A DNA stretch of 49,610 nucleotides from Bacillota bacterium (GTDB taxonomy: Bacteria; Bacillota_I; Bacilli_A; ML615J-28; CAG-698): the NCBI GenBank assembly GCA_023422115.1, contig JAEZSA010000064.1, positions 1-49,610 on the forward strand. Direction: 5' to 3'. Each line of letters opens with the position of its first letter. The stretch's first letter is position 1. This document shows positions 39,607 through 48,343 of the stretch, piece after piece. The translations under genes were made by a program, and so were the position numbers. Under the pieces are notes generated by a model. It did no database searches and was not told the origin of the DNA. It saw only the letters and a program-made list of their open reading frames with translations.

Positions 39607-41010
39607 CTAAAAGCGAAAATACAAGAAAGGATTAAACGAACCGCTAATTAAACATCCCGTTACAAGAAGTAAAAGTGACACTAATAATATAGGTTCTATT
39701 GCTTGTATTATCTTGAATCCATTTTTCTTTTTTCTCAATTTAACCATTAATTGTCTGATCAATGGTGTAGACCCTACTATTGCCACTATTATAATAACAA
39801 AATAGTTACGAAGATAATAAATCGTTTCTGAATTAATAAGCGGTATCTCTAAACCACCAAACAACCCAGATAAATTGTAGAAGACTTCTTGTAAACTATT
39901 CGCATTAAAAATAACAAATCCGATTAGTACAAAGAATAAAAGATATAAATGGTGGAATATTTTAGGGATTTTATTTAGTAATTTAACGATGAATAATTTT
40001 TCAAATATTAATAAAGCGCCAAAATAAACACCCCAAAGAATAAAATTCCATTCTGCTCCATGCCAAAATCCTGTTAGTAGCCAGACAATCAAAATATTTC
40101 TTACCCACTTTATTAGATTAACACGACTTCCTCCCATAGGAATGTACACATAATCACGAAACCAAGTAGAAAGAGAAATGTGCCAACGACGCCAAAATTC
40201 AGTAATGCTCTTGGCTATATAAGGGTAGTTAAAATTCTCTTGGAAATCAAATCCAAAAAGACGACCCAATCCTATTGCCATATCGCTATACCCAGAAAAA
40301 TCAAAATAAATCTGCAGCATAAAACTAACTGCCATCAACCAATATAAAACCACTGATTTATCACTTGAATCGGCAAATAGTACACCAACTTCTGCTAGGG
40401 TGTTGGCAATAATAACTTTTTTTGCCAGTCCAAGAACAAATCTTTTGCTACCTGAATAAATTTTTTCCCTATTGATGCTTCGATTTGATAATTGTTCTTC
40501 AATATCGATATATCTAACGATTGGTCCAGCAATTAATTGAGGAAACAATGCCACATACGTTGCAAATTTAAGAAAACTTTTTTGTACTTGAGCTTGCCCA
40601 CGATAAACATCGATGGTGTAACTTAAAATTTGGAATGTATAAAAGCTAATTCCTATTGGTAATGCAAGATGTAGTAAACCCCATTCACTATTTATTAAAT
40701 CATTAATATTCTTGATAAAGAAATCAGCATATTTAAAAAAGCCGAGAATTCCTACACCACATATGATTGAAGAAATTAATGCTATTTTTGCTTTTTTAGT
40801 TCCGCGAAACTTATCAATTAAAAGCCCATGAATAAATCCTAATAGTGATGAAACAATCATTAATATACTATAAATAGGTTCCCCAACAAAATAAAAAATT
40901 AAGCTTGCTACTAGCAAGACGAAATTTTTCCCTTTGTTAGGAACTATAAAGTATATGATTAAAACGATAGGCAAAAAATAATATAAGAAACTGATACTAG
41001 AAAAAAGCAT
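39607..41010 (-). CDS. MBOAT O-acyltransferase (AlgI/DltB-like)
   Basis: This 467-residue membrane protein with about 10-12 helices has the MBOAT signatures: LPIGISFYTFQILSYTID, FPQLIAGPIVRY, SITEFWRRWHISLSTWFRDY (His277) and the catalytic His317 in TGFWHGAEWNF. It moves acyl groups from a cytoplasmic donor across the membrane for polymer O-acetylation. Adjacent DHHW and DUF4358 genes form the set often seen with AlgI-type enzymes in Gram-positives. There are no dltA/dltC genes, so it is unlikely to be DltB. AGGGAAAC precedes ATG 41010. Confidence 0.92.
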   Translation of the reverse strand: MLFSSISFLYYFLPIVLIIYFIVPNKGKNFVLLVASLIFYFVGEPIYSILMIVSSLLGFIHGLLIDKFRGTKKAKIALISSIICGVGILGFFKYADFFIKNINDLINSEWGLLHLALPIGISFYTFQILSYTIDVYRGQAQVQKSFLKFATYVALFPQLIAGPIVRYIDIEEQLSNRSINREKIYSGSKRFVLGLAKKVIIANTLAEVGVLFADSSDKSVVLYWLMAVSFMLQIYFDFSGYSDMAIGLGRLFGFDFQENFNYPYIAKSITEFWRRWHISLSTWFRDYVYIPMGGSRVNLIKWVRNILIVWLLTGFWHGAEWNFILWGVYFGALLIFEKLFIVKLLNKIPKIFHHLYLLFFVLIGFVIFNANSLQEVFYNLSGLFGGLEIPLINSETIYYLRNYFVIIIVAIVGSTPLIRQLMVKLRKKKNGFKIIQAIEPILLVSLLLLVTGCLISGSFNPFLYFRF

Positions 41011-41025
41011 ATTGTTTCCCTAGTG

Positions 41026-41511
41026 TTATTTATTATCTTTTAAGCTCAAGAAAGCATCATGAATTGCTTCCCCTTCGTTATTTGACATGATTAGAATAAT
41101 AACGTCACCTATATGATCAACAATGATCTTTTCTTTATCTACTCCCACGCATATCCATTTAAATGGATTAACATTATCTAATATATCCTTTTTCGCTTGT
41201 TCAATATCAACATCTTCTTTTACTCTAACTAAACAAACAGAATAAGCAGATGTGCTCCATGTTGATTCAGAAGCAATAGCTTCTTCAAAATCAACTTCAG
41301 TTCCTAAAAAATAAGTTACATTTTCATTATTAATTTCTTTAACAATCAATTCGGGAATCATATATTCTTTGAAATCATCAGAGTATTCCCCTTTTTCATA
41401 AATTTCTTTTAGGATGTCTTCCAATGAGCCATCTAATTTTTCTTCTTTTACGCATCCACTCAACCCTAATAACATTAAAAATCCAATCAATAAAAACATC
41501 ATTTTTTTCAT
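41026..41511 (-). CDS. DUF4358-like lipoprotein
   Basis: This 161-residue protein has a signal peptide ending in lipobox GLSGC (Cys20). The mature part has LEDILKEIYEKGEYSDDF and a short alpha/beta domain with EEAIASESTWSTSAYSVCLV and IGDVIILIMSNNE, resembling DUF4358 proteins. AAGGAG precedes ATG 41511. It is the first gene of the lipoprotein-MBOAT-DHHW operon and is separated from MBOAT by 15 nt. It may be an accessory lipoprotein of the acylation machinery; this is inferred from context. Confidence 0.75.
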   Translation of the reverse strand: MKKMMFLLIGFLMLLGLSGCVKEEKLDGSLEDILKEIYEKGEYSDDFKEYMIPELIVKEINNENVTYFLGTEVDFEEAIASESTWSTSAYSVCLVRVKEDVDIEQAKKDILDNVNPFKWICVGVDKEKIIVDHIGDVIILIMSNNEGEAIHDAFLSLKDNK

Positions 41512-41522
41512 AAATATTCTCC

Positions 41523-41566
41523 TTGTTTAAAATGTTTGTTACTTTCATAACTACTCTTTTAAACAA
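41523..41566. repeat. 10-bp inverted repeat upstream of the acylation operon
   Basis: TTGTTTAAAA (41523-41532) and TTTTAAACAA (41557-41566) are perfect inverted copies 24 bp apart, directly upstream of the DUF4358 lipoprotein ribosome site. They could be an operator or an mRNA leader stem. No clear promoter was found here. Confidence 0.5.
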
Positions 41567-41602
41567 AGTTGAACTTGTTTTTTCCAATATTTATTTAAAA
41601 AA

Positions 41603-41624
41603 GATCTATCTTACCCGATAGATC
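41603..41624 (-). terminator. Terminator overlapping the end of sufB
   Basis: GATCTATC-GGGTAA-GATAGATC followed by TTTTTTAAA on the minus strand. The first arm and the loop are formed by the last sense codons and stop of sufB. Confidence 0.8.
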
Positions 41625-43014
41625 CTGTCATTTCTAGTTTGATTAATTGATTTAATTCCACGGCATATTCCATTGGCAATTCCTTAGAAAAAGGTTCAAT
41701 AAAACCCATAACAATCATTTCCAATGCTTGTGCTTCTGTTAATCCACGGCTCATTAAATAAAACAATTGGTCTTCACTTACTTTTGATACTGTTGCTTCG
41801 TGTTCTATTCTTGCTTTTTGGTTTTGAACAAAGTTAAATGGAATCGTATCGCTTCGAGATAGGTTATCAAGAATAATGGTATCACATTCCACATGGCTAC
41901 GAGCATTGATTGCTTTGGGGCCATGACGAACAGTACCGCGATAATTTACTTCTCCTCCTCCTCTACAAATTGATTTTGATATGATTGTACTCATAGTATT
42001 TGGAGCTAGGTGAATCATCTTTGCACCCGTGTCTTGAATTTGTCCTTTTCCAGCGAAAGCAATAGAAATTGTTGTTCCTTTTGCTCCTTCACCGTTTAGA
42101 ATACAAGCAGGGTACTTCATATTGATTCCAGAGCCAATGTTCCCATCGATCCATTCCATATGAGCATAACTAGAACAAATAGCTCTTTTTGTAACTAAAT
42201 TAACAATATTATTTGACCAGTTTTGAACTGTTGAATAGCGACAATATCCTCTATCTTTCACATAAATCTCTACAACAGCAGCATGAAGAGAATCTCTTGA
42301 ATAAATAGGAGCTGTACATCCTTCCACATAATTTAAGCTTGCTTCTTCATCTACTATAATTAGTGTTCGCTCAAATTGACCCATTTGCTCTGTGTTGATT
42401 CTAAAGTATGATTGCAATGGCTTTTCTATTTTTACTCCTTTAGGAATATAAATAAAAGAACCTCCACTCCAAACAGCAGTATTTAATGCTGCATATTTAT
42501 TATCGCTATATGGAACTACTTTCGCAAAATATTCCTTTACAATCTCTGGATATTTCTTAACTGCAGTATCCGTGTCACAAAATAAAACTCCTTGTTTTTC
42601 AAGTTCTTCTAATGTGTTGTGATAAACTACTTCAGACTCAAATTGACCAGATAATCCTCCTAAATATTTTCTTTCTGATTCAGGAATCCCTAATTTATCA
42701 AACGTTTCTTTGATTTCTTCGGGAACATCTTCCCAACTTTTTTCCACTCTATCACTTGATTTAATATAATAAATATATTGATTAAAATCAAGAAAATCAA
42801 GATTAGGCCCAAATTTAGGTTGCGGCATTTCAACAAACTTTTGATATGCTTTTACACGAATATCTCTCATCCATTCCGGTTCATTCTTAAATTTTGATAT
42901 GTTTAAAACAACTTCTAAATTTAGTCCCTTCCCCGTACTATAAACCTCTTTTACTTCTGTTTTGAATCCATATTTATAGTCACCAACAATATGATCAATT
43001 TTTTCATTCTTCAT
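41611..43014 (-). CDS. sufB: Fe-S cluster assembly scaffold SufB
   Basis: 467 residues. GDYKYGFKTEVKEVYSTG, KFGPNLDFLDF, SGGSFIYIPKGVKIEKPLQSYF (split here), EGCTAPIYSRDSLHAAVVEI, GRGGGEVNYRG-type CRGGGEVNYRGTVRHG and HVECDTIILD are the SufB core. With SufC and SufD it forms the scaffold on which clusters are built from sulfur delivered by SufS/SufU. The start is ambiguous: ATG 43014 (GGTGA before it) or the in-frame ATG 43026. It overlaps the sufU end and is the last gene of the operon. Confidence 0.97.
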   Translation of the reverse strand: MKNEKIDHIVGDYKYGFKTEVKEVYSTGKGLNLEVVLNISKFKNEPEWMRDIRVKAYQKFVEMPQPKFGPNLDFLDFNQYIYYIKSSDRVEKSWEDVPEEIKETFDKLGIPESERKYLGGLSGQFESEVVYHNTLEELEKQGVLFCDTDTAVKKYPEIVKEYFAKVVPYSDNKYAALNTAVWSGGSFIYIPKGVKIEKPLQSYFRINTEQMGQFERTLIIVDEEASLNYVEGCTAPIYSRDSLHAAVVEIYVKDRGYCRYSTVQNWSNNIVNLVTKRAICSSYAHMEWIDGNIGSGINMKYPACILNGEGAKGTTISIAFAGKGQIQDTGAKMIHLAPNTMSTIISKSICRGGGEVNYRGTVRHGPKAINARSHVECDTIILDNLSRSDTIPFNFVQNQKARIEHEATVSKVSEDQLFYLMSRGLTEAQALEMIVMGFIEPFSKELPMEYAVELNQLIKLEMTGSIG

Positions 43015-43435
43015 CTTCTTCACCATTGATAACCTTTTCTAATGCTTTCCAAGCTACCGTAGCGCATTTTATTCTTGCTGGGAACTTAGAAACTCCTTCA
43101 TAAACCAAAGCTTCTTCCAGTTCTTCTTCATCAGTAATGGGTTCTCCTTTGATCATTTTCATATATTTTTGAATCAAAGCATTTGCTTCTTCCACTGTTT
43201 TTCCCTTTAAAACTTCAGACAATACACTAGCAGAAGAACAGCATATGGAACAACCCGTTCCTTGATGATTGATTTCTTTAATGATTCCATTCTCAATTTT
43301 TGCTTCTACTGTAATATCATCCCCACAAGAGGGATTTTTAATATGAACATGAGGATATCCTTTTAATCCTTTGTTTCTAGGATTTTTATAGTGATCCATA
43401 ATCACTTGTCGATATAAATTTTCTATATTATTCAT
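43004..43435 (-). CDS. sufU: Sulfur-transfer protein SufU
   Basis: This 143-residue zinc-dependent sulfurtransferase accepts persulfide sulfur from SufS. The zinc ligands are Cys37 and Asp39 in NPSCGDD, Cys62 in GTGCSICCSS and Cys124 in RIKCATVAW. The extra residues between the second and third ligands, compared with IscU, are characteristic of SufU. ATG 43435 overlaps the sufS stop by 8 nt, with GAAGGTGA upstream; an earlier in-frame TTG includes that site and is rejected. Confidence 0.96.
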   Translation of the reverse strand: MNNIENLYRQVIMDHYKNPRNKGLKGYPHVHIKNPSCGDDITVEAKIENGIIKEINHQGTGCSICCSSASVLSEVLKGKTVEEANALIQKYMKMIKGEPITDEEELEEALVYEGVSKFPARIKCATVAWKALEKVINGEEDEE

Positions 43436-44654
43436 GATGTTCACCTTCAAATTGTTGGAAGAACGCTACTGCTTCTTTTGTAACTGTAATTAATTTATCG
43501 GCATCTTTATAATCATTTGTCATACTAAATGATACTCTTAAAGTTCCATTTGTTTTAAGCCATTTCGTGATCAATTGAGCACAATGATGCCCTGCACGCA
43601 AAGCAATATGATCATTATCATACATTGTTGCTGCATCGTGTGGATGAACACCATCAATATTAAAGGAAATAATTGCAGTTTCAGCTGTTGGATTATACAC
43701 TGTTACTCCCCTTATTGCCATTAATCCTTTTAATGCATAATTTTTAACGGCCATGGTATGTTCATGAATTGCTTCTACTTTAATCGATTCCAACAAATCA
43801 ATCGCTTTTCCCAATCCAATTGCTTCTGCAATTGCTGGGGTTCCTGTTTCAAAGCGATAGGGAATATCTTTGATTACAACATTATCTAAGGATACTTCTT
43901 CATTCATATCACCACCATATAATAGTGGATTAAGTTTGTTTAGTGTTTTTTCTTTCCCATATAAAACACCAATTCCCGTCGGACCAAACATTTTATGACC
44001 GGAAAACGCTAAAAAATCCGCATCCATGTTCTTAACATCAATTTTTAAATGGGTTACTGCTTGTGCTGCATCAACAACAACGATTGCCTTATATTGATGA
44101 GCAAGTTCGATAATCTCTTGAATGGGAGTAATATACCCCATTACATTAGATACGTAGGTCAACGCTACTACTTTTACCTTTTCTGATAACACTCCTTTAA
44201 AAGCAGACAGGGTGATTCTTCCTTCTTTATCTAAGGGGATATATTTTAGTTGCGCTTTTTTTCTTTCACAAAGCTTCATCCATGGCAAAACAGAACTGTG
44301 ATGTTCTAATTCAGAAGTGATAACAATATCGTTTTCTTGAAGATATTTTTCACCATAGGTCAATGCTACTAAATTCAGCGCTTCTGAAGCGTTTCGTGTG
44401 AAGATAATTTCTTCAAACTTAGCATTAATAAAATTAGCCACTTTATTTCGCGCCATGTCATATTCATCAGAAGCTTTATAACTTAATTTGTAAACTCCTC
44501 TGTGAATATTAACACCATAATCAGCATAATATTCATTCATTTTATCGATGACCTGTTGTGGTTTTAGACTTGTTGCACACGAATCTAAATAGGTTAATTC
44601 AGGATTTTCTTTATATATCGGAAACATCCTTTTCATTTGATTTACATCTAACAT
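43428..44654 (-). CDS. sufS: Cysteine desulfurase SufS
   Basis: This 408-residue PLP enzyme removes sulfur from cysteine as a persulfide. The PLP lysine is Lys221 in AFSGHKMFGPTG; HHSSVLPW, VDAAQAVTH and the active-site loop ALRAGHHCAQ with Cys358 identify a group II desulfurase, the SufU partner. ATG 44654 follows AAGGTGA. It lies between sufD (12-nt gap) and sufU (overlap). Confidence 0.97.
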   Translation of the reverse strand: MLDVNQMKRMFPIYKENPELTYLDSCATSLKPQQVIDKMNEYYADYGVNIHRGVYKLSYKASDEYDMARNKVANFINAKFEEIIFTRNASEALNLVALTYGEKYLQENDIVITSELEHHSSVLPWMKLCERKKAQLKYIPLDKEGRITLSAFKGVLSEKVKVVALTYVSNVMGYITPIQEIIELAHQYKAIVVVDAAQAVTHLKIDVKNMDADFLAFSGHKMFGPTGIGVLYGKEKTLNKLNPLLYGGDMNEEVSLDNVVIKDIPYRFETGTPAIAEAIGLGKAIDLLESIKVEAIHEHTMAVKNYALKGLMAIRGVTVYNPTAETAIISFNIDGVHPHDAATMYDNDHIALRAGHHCAQLITKWLKTNGTLRVSFSMTNDYKDADKLITVTKEAVAFFQQFEGEHHE

Positions 44655-44666
44655 TCTAATCACCTT

Positions 44667-45560
44667 CTATATGTGTTTACTACTCCAATACTTAATATAG
44701 TCTTGAAATTTTTCATTCTTTACTTCTAATAAAAACGGATTAATGAATCCTTCAACAATCAGCGTTTCACTGGCCTCTTTGGTTAATCCACGACTCATTA
44801 AATAATATAGTTCGTCTTCATCAATTGCCCCGATAGAAGCACCATGAGAAGCCATACAATCATATTCATCAATTTGCAACTTAGGATTAGCACTAATCAT
44901 CGCTTCTAAATCCATTAGTAATCCTTTTACTTTTTGGGATAGATTTGTGTTTTTTGCTCCCTTTGTAATAATTCCATGTGTGTTAACATTTAATAATGAT
45001 TTTTTCTTGCAAATTGCATAATTAACCATCGTAGAAGTTGTATCAGGAACTTGGTGATATAAGTGGTATGTGAAGTCTTGTTTCTTTTCACTACTATTAA
45101 TGACTACATTAATACTATCATTCACAGCTCCTTCTCCATCCAAATAAATATATTGATTAGAAAAGATTTCACCATCAAATAACGCAATACTTTTATTGTT
45201 TATTCTTGCCCCTGTTCCTAAATGAATTCTAACGTTTGTTATGATTTTTTTATCATCATCATTCCGCTCAAAATTCAAATAATCTAGACAAGCATAATCA
45301 GCAATGTTGATGTTTGTCTGAATACTTACATCTTTTTTCACACTATAATAAATTTCTTCTATTTTTACTGATATTCCAGAAGCAATATCAAATCTGATTT
45401 CAATATCTTTATCAATAAAATGAATCACTTTTAAAGCCATACTTTTTTCTATCTTTAAATCGGTGATAGAAAGCGAACTATGAATAATTTCTCCATTTTC
45501 TAGGATAACAAAATTATCTTCTTTCTCTAAAACGTCATTTTGGATCTTTTCTAACTCCAT
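44667..45560 (-). CDS. sufD: Fe-S cluster assembly protein SufD (short)
   Basis: 297 residues, well under the 420-440 usual for SufD. The beta-helix region has LGTGARINNKSIALFDG, the KVKGLLMDLEAMISANPKL segment, and the family tail DEYDCMASHGASIGAIDEDELYYLMSRGL (broken here), which is shared with SufB. The N-terminal domain is reduced. It pairs with SufB and SufC. AAAGGAG precedes ATG 45560, 4 nt after sufC. Identity is secure from position and tail. Confidence 0.93.
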   Translation of the reverse strand: MELEKIQNDVLEKEDNFVILENGEIIHSSLSITDLKIEKSMALKVIHFIDKDIEIRFDIASGISVKIEEIYYSVKKDVSIQTNINIADYACLDYLNFERNDDDKKIITNVRIHLGTGARINNKSIALFDGEIFSNQYIYLDGEGAVNDSINVVINSSEKKQDFTYHLYHQVPDTTSTMVNYAICKKKSLLNVNTHGIITKGAKNTNLSQKVKGLLMDLEAMISANPKLQIDEYDCMASHGASIGAIDEDELYYLMSRGLTKEASETLIVEGFINPFLLEVKNEKFQDYIKYWSSKHI

Positions 45561-45564
45561 CTCT

Positions 45565-46389
45565 TTACTCCTTTGTGGTCTTAAAAGCACAAGATCCTAA
45601 TACCGCATGAGCTTTTTTATTCACAATTTCTTCATCTTCGATTCCAAGTTCAGTTTTAATCCAGTCATATCCTTCAGCATCAATTTTTGAAATTAATTCT
45701 TTCCCTCCTGATTTTACAATTTGTCCATTCATAATGATATGAACATAATCAACATCAAGATAATCCAATAATCTTTGATAATGGGTAATAATAATCGCTC
45801 CAAAATCATCACTACGCATGTTGTTGATGTTTTCTCCAACAATTCGTAAGGCATCCACATCAAGTCCTGAATCTATTTCATCCAAAATAGCAAAACTTGG
45901 TTTCAACATCTTCATTTGTAAGATTTCATTGCGTTTCTTTTCTCCACCAGAGAATCCTTCATTCAAATAACGATGCGGTAAATCTTTTCTCATTTTCAAA
46001 TCATCGACTGCTTTATCAAATTGCTTAATAAATTTGAATAAAGAGATATGTTCTCCTTCTGCAAGTCGCGCTTGCATTGCCGTTTTTATAAAATCAGAAT
46101 TTGTGATACCGCTAATTTCATTTGGATATTGCATTGCTAAAAAGATTCCTTTACGACTTCTTTCATCTACTGACATTTTCAGTAAATTTTCTTCATCTAA
46201 TGTAATCTCTCCTTCGGTTACTTGGTAACGATAATGCCCCATAATAACAGATGCTAATGTGCTTTTCCCTGTTCCGTTAGGTCCCATAATTGCATGAACT
46301 TCACCAGTTTTCACTTTTAGATTAATTCCTTTTAGTATTTCTTTTTCTTCAACTCGCGCATGTAAATTTTTTATTTCTAATGTTCTCAT
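45565..46389 (-). CDS. sufC: Fe-S cluster assembly ATPase SufC
   Basis: This 274-residue soluble ABC ATPase has Walker A GPNGTGKST (36-44), Q-loop AMQYPNEISG, signature FSGGEKKRNEILQM and Walker B FAILDEIDSGLD. The PxxIPG-like PNEISGITN stretch and the KKRNE signature are specific to SufC. It drives conformational change in SufB/SufD. The C-terminal 35 residues beyond the usual end (after TELGIEDEE) are an extension of unknown role. ATG 46389 follows GGTGA, 1 nt after apbE. Confidence 0.97.
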   Translation of the reverse strand: MRTLEIKNLHARVEEKEILKGINLKVKTGEVHAIMGPNGTGKSTLASVIMGHYRYQVTEGEITLDEENLLKMSVDERSRKGIFLAMQYPNEISGITNSDFIKTAMQARLAEGEHISLFKFIKQFDKAVDDLKMRKDLPHRYLNEGFSGGEKKRNEILQMKMLKPSFAILDEIDSGLDVDALRIVGENINNMRSDDFGAIIITHYQRLLDYLDVDYVHIIMNGQIVKSGGKELISKIDAEGYDWIKTELGIEDEEIVNKKAHAVLGSCAFKTTKE

Positions 46390-46390
46390 G

Positions 46391-47569
46391 TTATTCACCA
46401 AAAACTCCTTTATATTCATAACCTAATTGTATTACATTTTCATTAAATTCAAATTGATCTTGCAATCCTTTTGAAATATATACTTCGTATTTGTCATTAT
46501 TTTTAATGACATAGACTGCTTCCAATCCGCTTATTTGACTCACAAGTTCCATTCCTTTTTCCAATCCCAATGCTAATAGAGTCGTACTATATCCATCTGC
46601 TTCAATTGATGAATCTGTGATGACACTCACACTAATCACTTGGTTATGAAAAGGAAATCCCGTTCGTGGATCTAATATATGATGATATTCTTTTTGATCT
46701 TTATCAACAACATATTTCTCATAAACACCTGAAGTTACTAGTGTCTTATCACTGAGATAAAATCGTCCATAATAATACATCTGATCTTCTTGAGTATAGC
46801 TATAACGCTCAATATATGGGGTCTGCAAAGAAGTTTTCCAACCTTTCTTTTGATAGGTTCCCATAATAATCAGGTTCTTTCCAATGTCTATTACAGCATC
46901 ATGAAATCCTTGTTCTTGTAGATAAGAACGGATACAATCTGCAACATACCCTTTTACAATTCCTCCTAAATCCAGTTTCATTCCTTTGGTTTCTAAAAAT
47001 ACCGTTTTTTCCGTTTCATTGATTTTAATTTTATGATAATCAACCAACGGTAAATACTCTATAATGTCATCAGGAACCGTGATAGTAATCGGATTATAAA
47101 TACTATAATACGATTCAATGAAATTCCATTGCTCCCACACAGGAGCAATTGTCGGATCAAATAACGCAATTCCATCCACTTCTGATATTTCAGCTACTTC
47201 TATTGCTTTCTTTAAAACAAAGATTACTTCATCACTTACAGTCGTTGGTATAATTCCTGCATTTTCATTTATCATCATCAATTCTGTCTTGTACTGATCT
47301 TCTCGTTCTTGAACATTGAATAAACGATCTATTCTTAATAAAATCTTATCTATTTCTTGATAAACTATTTCCAATTCTTCTTCTTTATCTATCGTTGTCA
47401 CGATTTTCACATTGTTTACAGTATTGTAATACATATCAAAATTTAAATCGTAAATTTTACTTTGATTTGTCGTACAACCTACAAGAAAGATTATCATAAT
47501 CAAGATATTGATAATCAAACCCCTAATCATCAAGAATTTAATATTGGTTTGTAATAAAATTCGTTTCAT
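46391..47569 (-). CDS. apbE: FAD:protein FMN transferase (ApbE) lipoprotein
   Basis: This 392-residue protein has a long signal segment with lipobox FLVGC (Cys32). DGIALFDPTIAPVWEQW, KLDLGGIVKGYVADCI, VIDIGKNLIIMG, EYHHILDPRTGFP and ADGYSTTLLALG are the conserved ApbE blocks for FAD binding and Mg-dependent transfer of FMN to a Thr on exported flavoproteins. GAGG precedes ATG 47569; an upstream ATG 15 codons earlier lacks this context. It is the first gene of the suf operon, 1 nt before sufC. The flavoprotein target is not in this window. Confidence 0.93.
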   Translation of the reverse strand: MKRILLQTNIKFLMIRGLIINILIMIIFLVGCTTNQSKIYDLNFDMYYNTVNNVKIVTTIDKEEELEIVYQEIDKILLRIDRLFNVQEREDQYKTELMMINENAGIIPTTVSDEVIFVLKKAIEVAEISEVDGIALFDPTIAPVWEQWNFIESYYSIYNPITITVPDDIIEYLPLVDYHKIKINETEKTVFLETKGMKLDLGGIVKGYVADCIRSYLQEQGFHDAVIDIGKNLIIMGTYQKKGWKTSLQTPYIERYSYTQEDQMYYYGRFYLSDKTLVTSGVYEKYVVDKDQKEYHHILDPRTGFPFHNQVISVSVITDSSIEADGYSTTLLALGLEKGMELVSQISGLEAVYVIKNNDKYEVYISKGLQDQFEFNENVIQLGYEYKGVFGE

Positions 47570-47593
47570 AGTATCCTCGTTTAAACTTATATT

Positions 47594-47602
47594 ATTATAG
47601 CA
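47594..47602 (-). promoter_or_regulatory. Extended -10 promoter of apbE-sufCDSUB
   Basis: TGCTATAAT on the minus strand, 24 nt before ATG 47569. The -35 is not clear and no obvious iron or redox regulator site was seen. Confidence 0.55.
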
Positions 47603-47657
47603 AATTTTTTTCATTCTTGCTGTAAATATAATAATTTTTTTTTATGAGAAAAGAAAA

Positions 47658-47678
47658 ACACTTGGCTTTGCCAAGTGT
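47658..47678 (-). terminator. Terminator after the coiled-coil membrane protein gene
   Basis: Perfect 9-bp arms ACACTTGGC/GCCAAGTGT with loop AAA on the minus strand, then TTTTCTTTTC. Confidence 0.85.
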
Positions 47679-47686
47679 ACAAGTCA

Positions 47687-48271
47687 CTAAAGATTGTCTG
47701 CCCAGTAATTATAATACCCTATCACATCATCATATGCCAACGATTCAGCGGTGTATTCTAACATTTTTTGCTTTTCTTGTTCGATTAATTCATTCCATTC
47801 TTTGCTGTTCTTTTTTATTTTTGATGCAAGAATGTCCTCATAATGCTCACTATAAAAAATAACATATGGTATTTCTTCTGCCACTTTCATCGTGATCTCC
47901 TGAATTTTTTCTTGAATTTCTTGAACTTTTTTATTGTTTTTTTCCCATTCTTCGAGAACCATTTTCTTTCTTTTTAGTGTTCTTGTTGTAACAATTACTC
48001 CTATTCCAATTAGGATAAGGCTAAACACAATACTTCCCCATAAGAGATACTCATTTTTTATCCCACCAAGGAGAATCACTACAACAATAAAAATAAGCAA
48101 ACATATCATTGCTCCTGTATAATAAATTTGATCTTTTATTTTTTTCTTGTTTTGAGCTATGATTGGCCAAAAATAACTGGTAATAGTATTATACTCTCTT
48201 GAATAGTAATCTTTGAGTTGTAACATATCACTTTCATATTCGCGTAATTTTTTATTTTCTCTAATTTCCAT
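47687..48271 (-). CDS. Membrane protein with coiled-coil flanks, unknown function
   Basis: This 194-residue protein has a charged helical N-terminus, two membrane helices (about 49-67 and 74-95) and a long Lys/Glu-rich helical stretch (99-130) likely to form a coiled coil. No motif is recognised. GGGAG precedes ATG 48271, and TTTACA-17-TAGAAT lies upstream. It is transcribed alone between the anti-sigma-like gene and the suf operon. Confidence 0.65.
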   Translation of the reverse strand: MEIRENKKLREYESDMLQLKDYYSREYNTITSYFWPIIAQNKKKIKDQIYYTGAMICLLIFIVVVILLGGIKNEYLLWGSIVFSLILIGIGVIVTTRTLKRKKMVLEEWEKNNKKVQEIQEKIQEITMKVAEEIPYVIFYSEHYEDILASKIKKNSKEWNELIEQEKQKMLEYTAESLAYDDVIGYYNYWADNL

Positions 48272-48293
48272 ATCAATTACTCCCTTTGTTAGT

Positions 48294-48322
48294 ATTCTAA
48301 CACAGAAATGAAACGATGTAAA
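48294..48322 (-). promoter_or_regulatory. Promoter of the 47687-48271 gene
   Basis: TTTACA (48317-48322), 17-bp spacer, TAGAAT (48294-48299) preceded by TGT. Confidence 0.7.
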
Positions 48323-48343
48323 TATTCATTCCATATTTACCAA

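Noticed and set aside
39607..41010. MBOAT gene as dltB of a D-alanylation operon
   Set aside because: No dltA, dltC or dltD next to it; the DHHW and DUF4358 neighbours point to an AlgI-type O-acylation system.
41396..41587. Small open frame overlapping the DUF4358 gene start
   Set aside because: Overlaps a well-supported lipoprotein start in another frame; its sequence has no recognisable feature and no good ribosome site.
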